A stretch of 16,549 nt of DNA from Pseudomonadota bacterium. Its GTDB lineage: Bacteria; Pseudomonadota; Alphaproteobacteria; Rhizobiales; Xanthobacteraceae. The position numbers and the translations under genes were made by a program. Position 1 is the stretch's first letter; the number at the start of each line of letters is the position of its first letter. The DNA is taken from assembly GCA_023449855.1 (NCBI GenBank), contig JAEXHR010000127.1:1-16549 (forward strand), written 5' to 3'. Below the pieces are notes generated by a model. It was not told the origin of the DNA. It searched no databases and saw nothing but the letters and a program-made list of their open reading frames with translations. Positions 6,300 through 13,106 of the stretch are shown here, one piece after another.

Positions 6300-7096
6300 T
6301 CGCGCCGCCCGTCCGCATCATGACGTGGAACGTGCACGGCACTTTCGCGCTTAACCCAAAATTTGATCTGCCCGGCGTCATCGGTCTTATCCAGAAATGG
6401 TCGCCGGACGTGGTGGCGTTGCAGGAGATCGACTCGCGCGGCGGCGGCCTAAATCCGTTCCTCGTGCTCGAAGAAGCGTTCGGCGGCCACAGCGTCGGCA
6501 TCAAGTCTATTGTCACCACCGATGGCGATTATGGCCAGATGCTGATCAGCCGCTGGCCATGGGCCGCGCAGCCGGAGATCCATGACATTTCCTTCGGCGA
6601 GCACGAGCCGCGCCGCGCGGTGGTCGCTGACATCGCCACCAAAAGCGGCATCTATCGCGTTATCGCCACCCATCTCGGGCTCAGCGTCGGCGAGCGGCGG
6701 CGGCAGACGCAAAAGCTGCTGACTCTGGCGCAAGAGCCGACCCATCCTTCTGTCATCGCCGGTGACTTCAACGACTGGTTCTGGGTCAATTCGGTGCGCA
6801 AGTCACTGGCGCGACAGTTTCCGGCACGCACGCGGCATCGCACGTTCCCATCGCGCTGGCCGCTGATGCGGCTCGATCGCATCTATGGACGCGACATCCG
6901 CATCATCGAAAGTTTTACCGATCCAGAGGCGAAAGCGATTTCGGACCACTTGCCCGTGATTGCCGATATCGTGCCGACCATGCCGCTGCGACTCCCAGCG
7001 CCTGGCGATGGCGACGTGCTAGAGCCGTCCATTGCGGCGGAACCGCCAGTATGGCCGACACGGATGGTGCCGATCATGCCGAGCACGGAAAAATAG
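6296..7096 (+). CDS. Endonuclease/exonuclease/phosphatase (EEP) family hydrolase
   Basis: This 266-residue protein has the EEP metal-phosphoesterase motifs in order: TWNVHG (N12), LQEID (E44), ATHLGL, GDFND (D157, N159) and SDHLP (D217, H218). The fold covers DNase I-like nucleases, sphingomyelinases and inositol or lipid phosphatases. The absence of nuclease-specific signatures and the pairing with a PLD-VTT protein favour a phosphodiester or phospholipid head-group substrate, as inference. I chose GTG at 6296: it overlaps the upstream stop as GTGA and has GGAG 9 nt upstream. Open sequence before this belongs to another frame of the PLD gene. No signal peptide is visible. About 40 Pro-rich residues form the C-terminal tail. 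The prophage remnant begins soon after its stop. Confidence 0.85.
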   Translation: MIAPPVRIMTWNVHGTFALNPKFDLPGVIGLIQKWSPDVVALQEIDSRGGGLNPFLVLEEAFGGHSVGIKSIVTTDGDYGQMLISRWPWAAQPEIHDISFGEHEPRRAVVADIATKSGIYRVIATHLGLSVGERRRQTQKLLTLAQEPTHPSVIAGDFNDWFWVNSVRKSLARQFPARTRHRTFPSRWPLMRLDRIYGRDIRIIESFTDPEAKAISDHLPVIADIVPTMPLRLPAPGDGDVLEPSIAAEPPVWPTRMVPIMPSTEK

Positions 7097-7150
7097 CAGT
7101 TCTGCCATTTCAGCTGCGGCATGCTCAGGTGCGCAGCAGCATGTTGGTAT

Positions 7151-7795
7151 TCAACCCGGCAGCTTGTTGTATGCAGCCAGTCCATGCCGATCGACCCAGC
7201 GGGCGCGATCTTTTTCTGACGCAAAGTCGGCCTTGTTTTTGACCACGGTCGGCTTGATCGACTTCGGGAGCGCCTCGTAAGCGGCAACTCCGTGCTGTGT
7301 TACAAAGGCCGCGCGATCCTTTTCCGATTTGAAGTCTGCCTTCGAGCGGACAGTGGTTCCTTCGACATTCAGAGGGCTGTCCCGTCCCGAGCCGAACATC
7401 GAAGGAAACTGCTTCTTAGCCTCCGCGACGAGTTCATCCAGACCTGTACCAGCGGGCTGAGGCGTCTCGCCATCGGCCCCCAAAACTACCATGACACGCT
7501 CGCCATCCATGGTGCTCATCGAGACCCTCTTGCCAAGCCGATCAATCAGAATATCCGCTCCGTTCTCGACGACATTGGCACGCTTTAACGCCTGATTCAG
7601 TCCGCTGCGCACCACGCCATTCCACTCCGACACACGCGTCGCGTCGAGTTCCTCCCGTAACGGCTTCAAGATAGCCTCAACATGCTGGTCCAGGTCCGCC
7701 ACCTGTAATTGATACTTTCCGCCTTTCTGCACATAGAGATCGCGCAATTCCGGTTGGATGCCTTCGAGGCTGTCTTCGTAAAGCTTGATATTCAT
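7151..7795 (-). CDS. Phage scaffold-like protein with duplicated C-terminal motif
   Basis: 214 residues. The opening (LYEDSLEGI, then LRDLYVQKGGKYQL), a helical middle, a segment VMVVLGADGE at 101-110 and an acidic helix before FPSMF (130-134) resemble small phage head-scaffolding proteins. Function is inferred from that resemblance. The C-terminus holds two copies of a 29-residue motif (149-177 and 185-213) with 19 identical positions, each with KADF, SEKDRA, HG and AAY, ending in LP. Related short motifs occur at the ends of alphaproteobacterial phage proteins and may be docking peptides. The ATG at 7795 has AAGGA 8 nt upstream. A head-assembly gene directly after tail genes is out of the usual order, fitting a deleted prophage. 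Confidence 0.6.
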   Translation of the reverse strand: MNIKLYEDSLEGIQPELRDLYVQKGGKYQLQVADLDQHVEAILKPLREELDATRVSEWNGVVRSGLNQALKRANVVENGADILIDRLGKRVSMSTMDGERVMVVLGADGETPQPAGTGLDELVAEAKKQFPSMFGSGRDSPLNVEGTTVRSKADFKSEKDRAAFVTQHGVAAYEALPKSIKPTVVKNKADFASEKDRARWVDRHGLAAYNKLPG

Positions 7796-7810
7796 TAGCT
7801 ATTTCCTTCG

Positions 7811-8041
7811 TTAATAGCCGCTTCGCAGCGTGATCAATTCGACTTCGATGACGCCAGATCCCGCGGCGATTTCCAGCGTGCGGGTGGGGCCGATCTCGAC
7901 GGCAACCCGGCCGCCGTCCGCGGTCTTCATCGTGGCGTATAATGTTCGGTCCGAGTCGTTTCGAAACTTGTAGGACTCGTCGGCCTTAATCACGAATGGC
8001 TTGCCATGATTGATGCCGTAAATGGTGCAGTCGAGCGGCAT
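7811..8041 (-). CDS. Hypothetical small phage protein
   Basis: A 76-residue protein I do not recognise. It is predicted to be mostly beta (KPFVIKADESYKF, RVAVEIGPTRTLEI, VIEVELITL), without Cys or membrane segments; this could be a small beta-sandwich. Its ATG at 8041 shares one base with the tape measure stop codon (TAATG), a classic coupled arrangement, which supports it as a real gene of the same operon. By position it could be a minor tail protein or head-decoration-like protein, but neither is demonstrated. Confidence 0.55.
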   Translation of the reverse strand: MPLDCTIYGINHGKPFVIKADESYKFRNDSDRTLYATMKTADGGRVAVEIGPTRTLEIAAGSGVIEVELITLRSGY

Positions 8042-10338
8042 TACTTGCGCTGTCCAATTGCTTTGCGGCTCGCCGCGCCCACGTCATTGACGAAATCCTT
8101 GCTCCGCACGTAGCCGGCGGTCGTCTGCTGGCTGACGCCCTTGACGTACGCCTGCAGCTTTCCGTCATTCGCGACCGAAATTTCAACCTTCACATTCAGA
8201 TCCTGCGGCGTGGCCGCCGCAGCCGTGGATCCGGCAACTGGCGAGGCAATACGCGCAGCCATGAGCGGTGACACGTCGTCCACCAGACCGCCGTCTGCGT
8301 AACCTCGCAGGCGGTTCAGGTTCGAAACGCCAATCCGGCGCGTGCTTGCGGCGTCGATGACGTACTCGCCTTTATGAACGATGCCGGCGGGCTCGTATTT
8401 TCCGCCCGACCCGGTGTAGCCGCCGTTGGCGAAGGTCGGCCCGATGAAAGACGGGTTACCGGGGAGGGGAAGTGCACCGTCGGACGAATTGCCACCGCCG
8501 AATAAGCTTCCCAAGCCGCCGAACAATCCGCCGCCGGATCCGCCGAACGCGGAAATCCACAACTGGTCGGTCGACATTTTCATTAGCTTCGACGAGATGG
8601 CATCCAGTGCGGAAGACCCTGCCGCCCTGAAACTATCCCACACCGAAGCGCCACTGCGCAGGTTAGATAAGAATGTCTGGCTGGAATTGTGCAGGCCGTC
8701 GTATGCGAAACGCATGTTCTCGGCACGCTGCGCAGCGTCACCAAGCGCGTTTGCTTCGGTGCGCAGAGCAGCAATCTGATCAGTGGTGAGGTTATTGCCC
8801 TTGCGGCGTTCTTCATTGATGCGCTGCTGCACGGACGCATAGGCGAGGGCGCTACCCGTGGTCATGCCGAGCGTGGCGTTTTCCACATTGTAGGCATCGG
8901 TCTGTGCGCGAATCTGCGCGGTGCCGAGCGCGTTCGCTCTGGCATTGTCTAGAATGCGTTTTACGTCTGCATCGGTGATCTTGTTGCCGGGCTGCATACG
9001 CGCCGCGGTGATCGCCAACTTGTTGGCCTTAATCTGTTCGTCGACCGTCGCAACCGGGTTAAGCAAGCCAAGACGCTGCTGCTGCATCTGGTTTTCGCGC
9101 TGCGCAACGGCAGGATCAACAGTGTTGCCGTTGCGGATACTATCAGCGCGAGCGCGGAGCGCATCTGCCAGCGTCGTATTGCTCGACGCCGGGTTCGCAG
9201 CGCTCGCATTGAACCGCTGCTCGAACGAGGTGAGCGGTGTAACGCCCCATTTCGCAGCCGTCTCGGCGTGGTCTTTGGGAAGCAGGCTCGTCCAGATGCT
9301 GGCGTTGCCGGCATGCGCCGCAAGGCGCTCCATGCGATCGAGAAAGCCTCCGCCGAATTCCATCGCCTTCTGGAAGGCGGATCGCGCGTTCAGGCCAAAG
9401 TTCGTCCAGGTGCGATTCCACGCCTCATCGAAACGGCGAGCGCTCGCGACCAGGTTATCATTCGCGGCAAACTCGGCCGCGGCGTCCTTCGCTTTCTTCA
9501 GGCCATCGGCCCCGCCGGAAAGCAACCGCACCCACTGCATGGTAGCCGGTAGGCCCATCTGCTGCAACAACACGAGACGCTGTTGATCGTCGCGGGCATT
9601 CTTGATCAGGTCCGCCGCCGTGTTCAGCGACGAGTTGAAGTCACCGGCGCGCCGACTGTTGACCTGAAAGACTTCGGCAAGACCGCCCATGCCAGCCTTG
9701 GCGTCATAGACGCTGCGGCCAAAGCTCTGCATCCCCTTGGTGAAGTCGTCGCTCGCGATACCCTTGAACGATGCTGCGGCCTGCAGTTTCGATAGCTCGC
9801 CGGTCATCGCGCCGACGGAGCGCGCGGTGTCGTCGAGTGCGAGCGTTACCTTGTGCCAGTTGGTATAGAACGCGGCACCAATGGCGCCGGTGGCGAGACC
9901 AACCACACCAAATGCGCGCAGCGGCGTAATCGCGCCGAGAATGCCGGACGTGATCTGCTTCAGCGCACCGCCGACCGTGGCGGTCTTCTCGGAAGCGAAC
10001 ACGTCGTAGATCTGGGAACCTTGCTGCGCCAAAACGGTGAAGATCGGCATCCCGCCCTGGACCGAGACGGCCACGTCCTGAAGCTGGCGTGAGAGATTCA
10101 GCAAGCCATTGCGCGAGAGGCCGGCGTTCTTCGTGACGTTCGCCAGCGCGTCATTCGCGGGCTTGGCGGCGTTGCTGAGCGCGCTGGTCGATTTGCCCGC
10201 GTCGGTCGTGACCTTTTCGAGCGCGGTAACTGCCTTCTGCGCCGAGCCGGCGGACACCGAGAACTTGTCGAGCGCGCCTGCCCCTTGGACAACCTGTCGA
10301 GAGTCAATGGCAAGCCCGAGAGTCGCGATATCCGCCAA
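8041..10338 (-). CDS. Phage tail length tape measure protein
   Basis: 765 residues. The N-terminal third has the tape measure signature LSRQLQDVAVSVQGG (82-96) then VLAQQGSQIYDVF (102-114), followed by a hydrophobic stretch at about 131-158, as in lambda-like tape measure proteins. The middle is long, helical and Gln/Ala-rich. The C-terminal part has the Gly-rich segment SGGGLFGGLGSLFGGG and then FANGGYTG with HKGEYVID, the usual lambda gpH-type ending. The protein sets tail length and is thought to help DNA passage through the host membrane. The start is TTG at 10338, chosen because AAGGAG lies 9 nt upstream and overlaps the previous gene's TAA. No frameshift is seen, so the gene looks intact although the prophage is not. 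Confidence 0.88.
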   Translation of the reverse strand: MADIATLGLAIDSRQVVQGAGALDKFSVSAGSAQKAVTALEKVTTDAGKSTSALSNAAKPANDALANVTKNAGLSRNGLLNLSRQLQDVAVSVQGGMPIFTVLAQQGSQIYDVFASEKTATVGGALKQITSGILGAITPLRAFGVVGLATGAIGAAFYTNWHKVTLALDDTARSVGAMTGELSKLQAAASFKGIASDDFTKGMQSFGRSVYDAKAGMGGLAEVFQVNSRRAGDFNSSLNTAADLIKNARDDQQRLVLLQQMGLPATMQWVRLLSGGADGLKKAKDAAAEFAANDNLVASARRFDEAWNRTWTNFGLNARSAFQKAMEFGGGFLDRMERLAAHAGNASIWTSLLPKDHAETAAKWGVTPLTSFEQRFNASAANPASSNTTLADALRARADSIRNGNTVDPAVAQRENQMQQQRLGLLNPVATVDEQIKANKLAITAARMQPGNKITDADVKRILDNARANALGTAQIRAQTDAYNVENATLGMTTGSALAYASVQQRINEERRKGNNLTTDQIAALRTEANALGDAAQRAENMRFAYDGLHNSSQTFLSNLRSGASVWDSFRAAGSSALDAISSKLMKMSTDQLWISAFGGSGGGLFGGLGSLFGGGNSSDGALPLPGNPSFIGPTFANGGYTGSGGKYEPAGIVHKGEYVIDAASTRRIGVSNLNRLRGYADGGLVDDVSPLMAARIASPVAGSTAAAATPQDLNVKVEISVANDGKLQAYVKGVSQQTTAGYVRSKDFVNDVGAASRKAIGQRK

Positions 10339-10350
10339 ATCGGTTACTCC

Positions 10351-10662
10351 TTAAGCCGCTTCGTCGATCGGCGCCGGATCCTTGCCACCAGACACAAGCC
10401 GATTCAGAAACTTCAGCAGCGGATCGTGCAGCGATTCCATGCCGGTCGCGAACACTTCGGCTTGGAGTTCATCGAAAGTGTCGGGCAGCACGCGCTCGGT
10501 GGCGATTGCCACGATCTTCGTATAGCCCGCCAGATCGAACTCGTTCACGGCGCGGTGCGCAGGGATCATGCCGCCGAAGGCTTCGCCGATCTTCAGCGCG
10601 ACGGGCAGTTTCCATTTCAACGTGGCGGTCTTGCCGTTCAGTTCGATGTCGAGGTCGGCCAT
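10351..10662 (-). CDS. Tail assembly chaperone-like protein (GTA gp10-like)
   Basis: A 103-residue protein starting MADLDIELNGKTATLKW, with KIGEAFGG and a C-terminal helical region. Length, composition and position 12 nt before the tape measure gene match the lambda gpG-type chaperone slot, and the sequence resembles the gene-transfer-agent gp10-like family. In lambda a frameshift makes a longer form between this gene and the tape measure gene; here the gap is too short for such an extension. The ATG at 10662 is preceded by a purine-rich GCGAGAAAGA. Family assignment is moderately sure; chaperone function is inference from gene order. Confidence 0.6.
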   Translation of the reverse strand: MADLDIELNGKTATLKWKLPVALKIGEAFGGMIPAHRAVNEFDLAGYTKIVAIATERVLPDTFDELQAEVFATGMESLHDPLLKFLNRLVSGGKDPAPIDEAA

Positions 10663-10695
10663 GTATCTTTCTCGCTTCTGGTTGCAATGAAAGGT

Positions 10696-10735
10696 GACGA
10701 GCGGCCAACCCTGAGAAAGTCAAATGCCGCTCGTC
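10696..10735 (-). repeat. 10-bp perfect inverted repeat upstream of the tail chaperone gene
   Basis: GACGAGCGGC (10696-10705) and GCCGCTCGTC (10726-10735) pair perfectly around a 20-nt loop. It sits between the tail-tube-like ending and the chaperone gene, where tailed phages may carry an attenuator. There is no T-run after the stem, only ACCTTTCATT, so I do not call it a terminator. Confidence 0.55.
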
Positions 10736-10861
10736 GATCAGGCCGCCGTTACTTCCGCGGTCGGCTGAATTAGGTCGTGACTTCTCCTTCGGCCCACGCG
10801 TCTCCGCGGTGCCGTTGCGATTCTCGCCGGGGTGTGGGGTGGTTTAGCTCAATCTAGACAC

Positions 10862-10890
10862 AGAGTATCAGCAATATTGCGGAGAGTCAA
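10862..10890 (-). promoter_or_regulatory. Candidate sigma-70 promoter upstream of the tail genes
   Basis: TTGACT (10890-10885), 17 bases, TACTCT (10867-10862). The spacer contains GCAATATTGC, a perfect 10-bp palindrome (10880-10871). The first 16 bases of the site, TTGTTGACTCTCCGCA, are identical to the promoter of the excisionase-like gene. The -10 is weak (3 of 6). Confidence 0.45.
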
Positions 10891-10893
10891 CAA
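10871..10893. repeat. 23-bp direct repeat, copy 1 (partner at 11147-11169)
   Basis: The plus strand reads GCAATATTGCGG then AGAGTCAACAA; the partner copy differs at two bases. Sixteen bases (10878-10893) are identical. The two copies flank the excisionase-like gene and include the -35 and spacer of both candidate promoters. Confidence 0.75.
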
Positions 10894-10910
10894 TCCCGAA
10901 AAATGCGGGA

Positions 10911-11099
10911 TCAAGCCGGATGGGCTTCGGTCATCCGTTCGCGCCACGCCGTTGCTTCCTCCTTGGAAATGAGCACCTTCGATCCAAGGCGCATCACGCG
11001 CGGCGCCTTACCGATCTCTCGGAGTTTGTAGTAGCTATTGCGGCAAATCGAATGTGCCGAGCAGAACTCAGGAATGGTGTAGGCTTGCTTATCGGACAT
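10911..11099 (-). CDS. AlpA/excisionase-like small DNA-binding protein
   Basis: 62 residues from the ATG at 11099: MSDKQAYTIPEFCSAHSICR, then SYYKLREIGKAPRVMRLG, and KVLISKEEATAWRERM. This is the winged-helix MerR-like DNA-binding layout of AlpA and phage excisionases: TIPEFC begins the first helix, YKLREIG the second, and R-x-L-G-x-K-V-x-I-S the wing. Such proteins regulate a P4-type integrase or bend DNA for excision. Longer starts at 11120 and 11150 exist without better ribosome sites; 11150 would begin upstream of the predicted transcript start. It lies downstream of the integrase on the same strand with its own promoter. Confidence 0.75.
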   Translation of the reverse strand: MSDKQAYTIPEFCSAHSICRNSYYKLREIGKAPRVMRLGSKVLISKEEATAWRERMTEAHPA

Positions 11100-11137
11100 C
11101 TGAGGATCACCGATGGACATGGAAAGGACTGCGACGT

Positions 11138-11166
11138 ACAATATGCGCAATGATGCGGAGAGTCAA
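11138..11166 (-). promoter_or_regulatory. Candidate sigma-70 promoter of the excisionase-like gene
   Basis: TTGACT (11166-11161), 17 bases, TATTGT (11143-11138) on the minus strand. The transcript would start near 11131, about 32 nt before the ATG at 11099. The spacer carries GCATCATTGC, a broken form of the palindrome found in the other copy. It starts 9 nt after the integrase stop. Confidence 0.55.
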
Positions 11167-11169
11167 CAA
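11147..11169. repeat. 23-bp direct repeat, copy 2
   Basis: The plus strand reads GCAATGATGCGG then AGAGTCAACAA, matching 10871-10893 except at two adjacent bases. It contains the -35 of the excisionase-like gene's promoter. Confidence 0.75.
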
Positions 11170-11174
11170 GGAAT

Positions 11175-12488
11175 TTAGTCTCCGCAGTATTTTGCCCATG
11201 CCGTCATCAGCTCACGGCGCTTTTCGAACATGGTGCCGCGGCGATAGGCGGCCTCCACCTCGTCGGAAATTTTGTGCGCTAACGCCATCTCAGCCGCATT
11301 GTTGGAAAAATGAGTTTCCTCCGCTACCCAGTCGCGGAAACTGGATCGCATGCCATGCACCGTCGCATCGACGACGGCCATTCGCTTCAGGACATTCTCC
11401 ATCGCCGTATTTGAGAGGGGCTTTCCCCGCTTAAAGCCGGGGAACACGAATTTGCCCGTGTGATGGTGTTTGGCGGCCTCATGCAAAGGACGCAATAGCG
11501 CCACCACGGCCGGAGACAGCGGCACCTGGTGAATTCGCTTCGCCTTCATGCGTTCCGCCGGGACTGTCCAGCACGGACCCATGACCTTCGACTCGCGACC
11601 TTTCGAGTCGCGGGTGACAACCGGCACTTTGTTCAGCTCGAACTCGGACCAGCGGGCGCCAAGGGTTTCGTCGGTACGAGCGGCGGTTAGGATCGTAAAG
11701 CGCAGGGCGAGGGCGGCCAGTGCCTTTCGCTCGCGCAACCGCACCATGAACGCAGGCAGGGCCGCATAGGACATCGCGGCGTGGTGCCCCTTCGGCGTGA
11801 CGCGCTGCGTTGGTAGCAGCTCTTTCAGATTGTCCCGCCATGCTGCCGGGTTCTCGCCGGCATAGTGCTTCTTGACCTTGGCTGCCGCCATGACGCGCTC
11901 GATGCGACCGCGGAGGCGGGAGGCCGTTTCGCGTTTGGTATTCCAGATTGGCTCGAGCACCGACCGCACGTCGTCGGCTGTAATCGCGCTGACCAGTCGA
12001 GGGCGCAGCATTCGACAGTAATCGTTCTCTGCCGGTTTCCAGCCGGCGCCGTCGCGGACGCGACCGAGTAGGGTCATATCCCACTGGGCCTCATGCTTGC
12101 TGTTTTTCCAGGTTGACCGCATGGCATCGATGACTTGCTCTGCCATTTCGCCGAATGTCGGTACGGCGACCGGCGCCACGGTACGCACGTCCTTCGGGCT
12201 CAGACCGGCAGCCAGATTCGCGCGGGCAGCGGCTGCGGCTTCCCTAGCCTTCGCGAGGGGCACATCACGAGCCGACCCAAGACCCATTTCGATGCGCTTA
12301 CCGTGCCATCGATATAGGAAAGCCCAGCGCTTCGTACCTGCGTCTGCGACTACCAAATAGAGGTCGCCGCCATCCGCGTGCCGGCCGGGCTTGCTGATCG
12401 CCTTCACCGCGTTTGCTGGGAGTCGATTGATAGTTCTCACGAAGCCCGTACCCCTCCACTGACCCCACCGTACCCCACCAATCAGCAT
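11175..12488 (-). CDS. P4-type tyrosine integrase
   Basis: 437 residues. The N-terminal part (NAVKAISKPGRHADGGDLYL, then FLYRWHGKRIEMGLG and AREAAAAARANLAAGLSP) is the arm-binding DUF4102 domain of P4-type integrases. The catalytic set is present: R271 (TAARTDE), H378 and R381 (HGMRSSFRDW), H405 (LAHK) and nucleophile Y415 (AAYRRG). It should therefore be able to cut and rejoin DNA at an att site. The start is uncertain: ATG 12488 gives 437 aa, while GTG 12440 would begin with RTINRLPANAVK, closer to usual family starts; neither has a clear ribosome site. The 5' end faces the liv operon, so the att site probably lies within 12489-12743. Confidence 0.9.
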   Translation of the reverse strand: MLIGGVRWGQWRGTGFVRTINRLPANAVKAISKPGRHADGGDLYLVVADAGTKRWAFLYRWHGKRIEMGLGSARDVPLAKAREAAAAARANLAAGLSPKDVRTVAPVAVPTFGEMAEQVIDAMRSTWKNSKHEAQWDMTLLGRVRDGAGWKPAENDYCRMLRPRLVSAITADDVRSVLEPIWNTKRETASRLRGRIERVMAAAKVKKHYAGENPAAWRDNLKELLPTQRVTPKGHHAAMSYAALPAFMVRLRERKALAALALRFTILTAARTDETLGARWSEFELNKVPVVTRDSKGRESKVMGPCWTVPAERMKAKRIHQVPLSPAVVALLRPLHEAAKHHHTGKFVFPGFKRGKPLSNTAMENVLKRMAVVDATVHGMRSSFRDWVAEETHFSNNAAEMALAHKISDEVEAAYRRGTMFEKRRELMTAWAKYCGD

Positions 12489-12743
12489 GAGTTCGGATGG
12501 TATCGGTATGGTACAGAGCTATCGTAAAATCGCCGTTAATACAATGCTTTACAGCATGAAACGGGCTCGCTAAGGTATCTGTAGGGACAACGGTAGGGCG
12601 GACACCCCTTCCGCCAAATCCCAGCTACGCAATTTTCATCGACTAATTGCAGTGATATCAGTCGCTTAGGGCTAGTGTTTGCCGCAGTTCGCTTATGAGC
12701 TGGGTGCGTCGCCCTCGATTTCGCGGACGCAGAACACCGACCG
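12489..12743. other. Gene-free gap between integrase and Rieske gene, probable att region
   Basis: No gene is supported. Small inverted repeats occur: ATGCT-TTAC-AGCAT (12544-12557) and GGCGGA-CACCCCT-TCCGCC (12597-12615). Neither has a T-run. No tRNA structure or T-loop sequence was seen. By position this should contain one attachment site of the prophage remnant. Confidence 0.45.
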
Positions 12744-13106
12744 TTAGCCCTGTTCACTGGCCTGTATGTCGATCCACACCTGAACGTCATCGAGTCGAAC
12801 CCGAAACCGGCGCAGCGGGCGGCTTGGCCATCCCGCCGACACCTCGCCGGTGGTCAGACTGAACGAGGCGCGATGATGCGGGCAGTGTAGCCGTCCATCG
12901 GCAATATGGCCGCGGCTGAGATCGGCCTGTTCGTGCGGGCAGGCACGTTCGCAGGCGAGGAAGTTTTCACCGTCTCGAATGATGAGGACACCAACGCCCG
13001 CAACAGTAGCGCAGACGATCTGCTGAGCGGCAAGCCTGTCCCGCGTACAGACGGCGACCCAGCGGTCCCGATCATCCGCCGAGATAGGCGCGGCGCACAT
13101 GTTCAT
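12744..13106 (-). CDS. Small Rieske [2Fe-2S] ferredoxin-like protein
   Basis: A single-domain protein of 120 residues. The cluster ligands are all present: C56-P-H58 and C75-P-H-H78, sixteen residues apart, in the contexts ACPHEQADLS and LHCPHHRASF. This is the layout of NirD and dioxygenase-type Rieske ferredoxins rather than of cytochrome bc1 proteins: there is no membrane anchor and no disulphide pair. It would shuttle electrons to an oxygenase or reductase that is not in the window. I took ATG at 13106; ATG 13100 and TTG 13112 are alternatives. Its start lies 35 nt inside livF, so it is the last gene of the liv operon. That placement is unusual and may mean the imported substrate is oxidised by a Rieske enzyme (inference). 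Confidence 0.82.
   Translation of the reverse strand: MNMCAAPISADDRDRWVAVCTRDRLAAQQIVCATVAGVGVLIIRDGENFLACERACPHEQADLSRGHIADGRLHCPHHRASFSLTTGEVSAGWPSRPLRRFRVRLDDVQVWIDIQASEQG

Larger units (their letters stand above)
10663..10910 (-). other. Deletion-junction region: promoter, tail-protein-like tail end and hairpin
   Basis: No intact gene. Reading the minus strand, it holds the promoter at 10862-10890, an AAGGAGA ribosome-site-like run with no usable start after it, and a short frame ending QPTAEVTAA then TGA (10766-10738). That ending looks like the C-terminus of a phage tail tube protein, which usually precedes the chaperone. Then comes the hairpin at 10696-10735. This is compatible with a deletion that removed the upstream structural genes. 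Confidence 0.4.
7151..12488 (-). mobile_element. Prophage remnant (integrase, excisionase-like, tail and scaffold-like genes)
   Basis: Six minus-strand genes with phage or integrase character lie between the EEP gene and the liv/Rieske operon. A complete tailed phage would also need terminase, portal, capsid, baseplate and lysis genes, none of which is present, so this is a deletion derivative. The integrase lies at one end with its 5' end facing the liv operon, as usual for P4-type elements whose att site lies just outside. I compared 7097-7150 with 12489-12743 by eye and found no convincing direct repeat, and there is no tRNA gene, so the exact edges are uncertain. Confidence 0.75.

Noticed and set aside
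7097..7150. Possible left attachment site sharing GCAGTTC...AGCTG with 12680-12702
   Set aside because: The similarity is short, interrupted and shifted, well within what chance gives.
12536..12790. 84-codon minus-strand open frame after the Rieske gene
   Set aside because: Cys/Arg-rich composition, no ribosome site, and it overlaps the Rieske 3' end.
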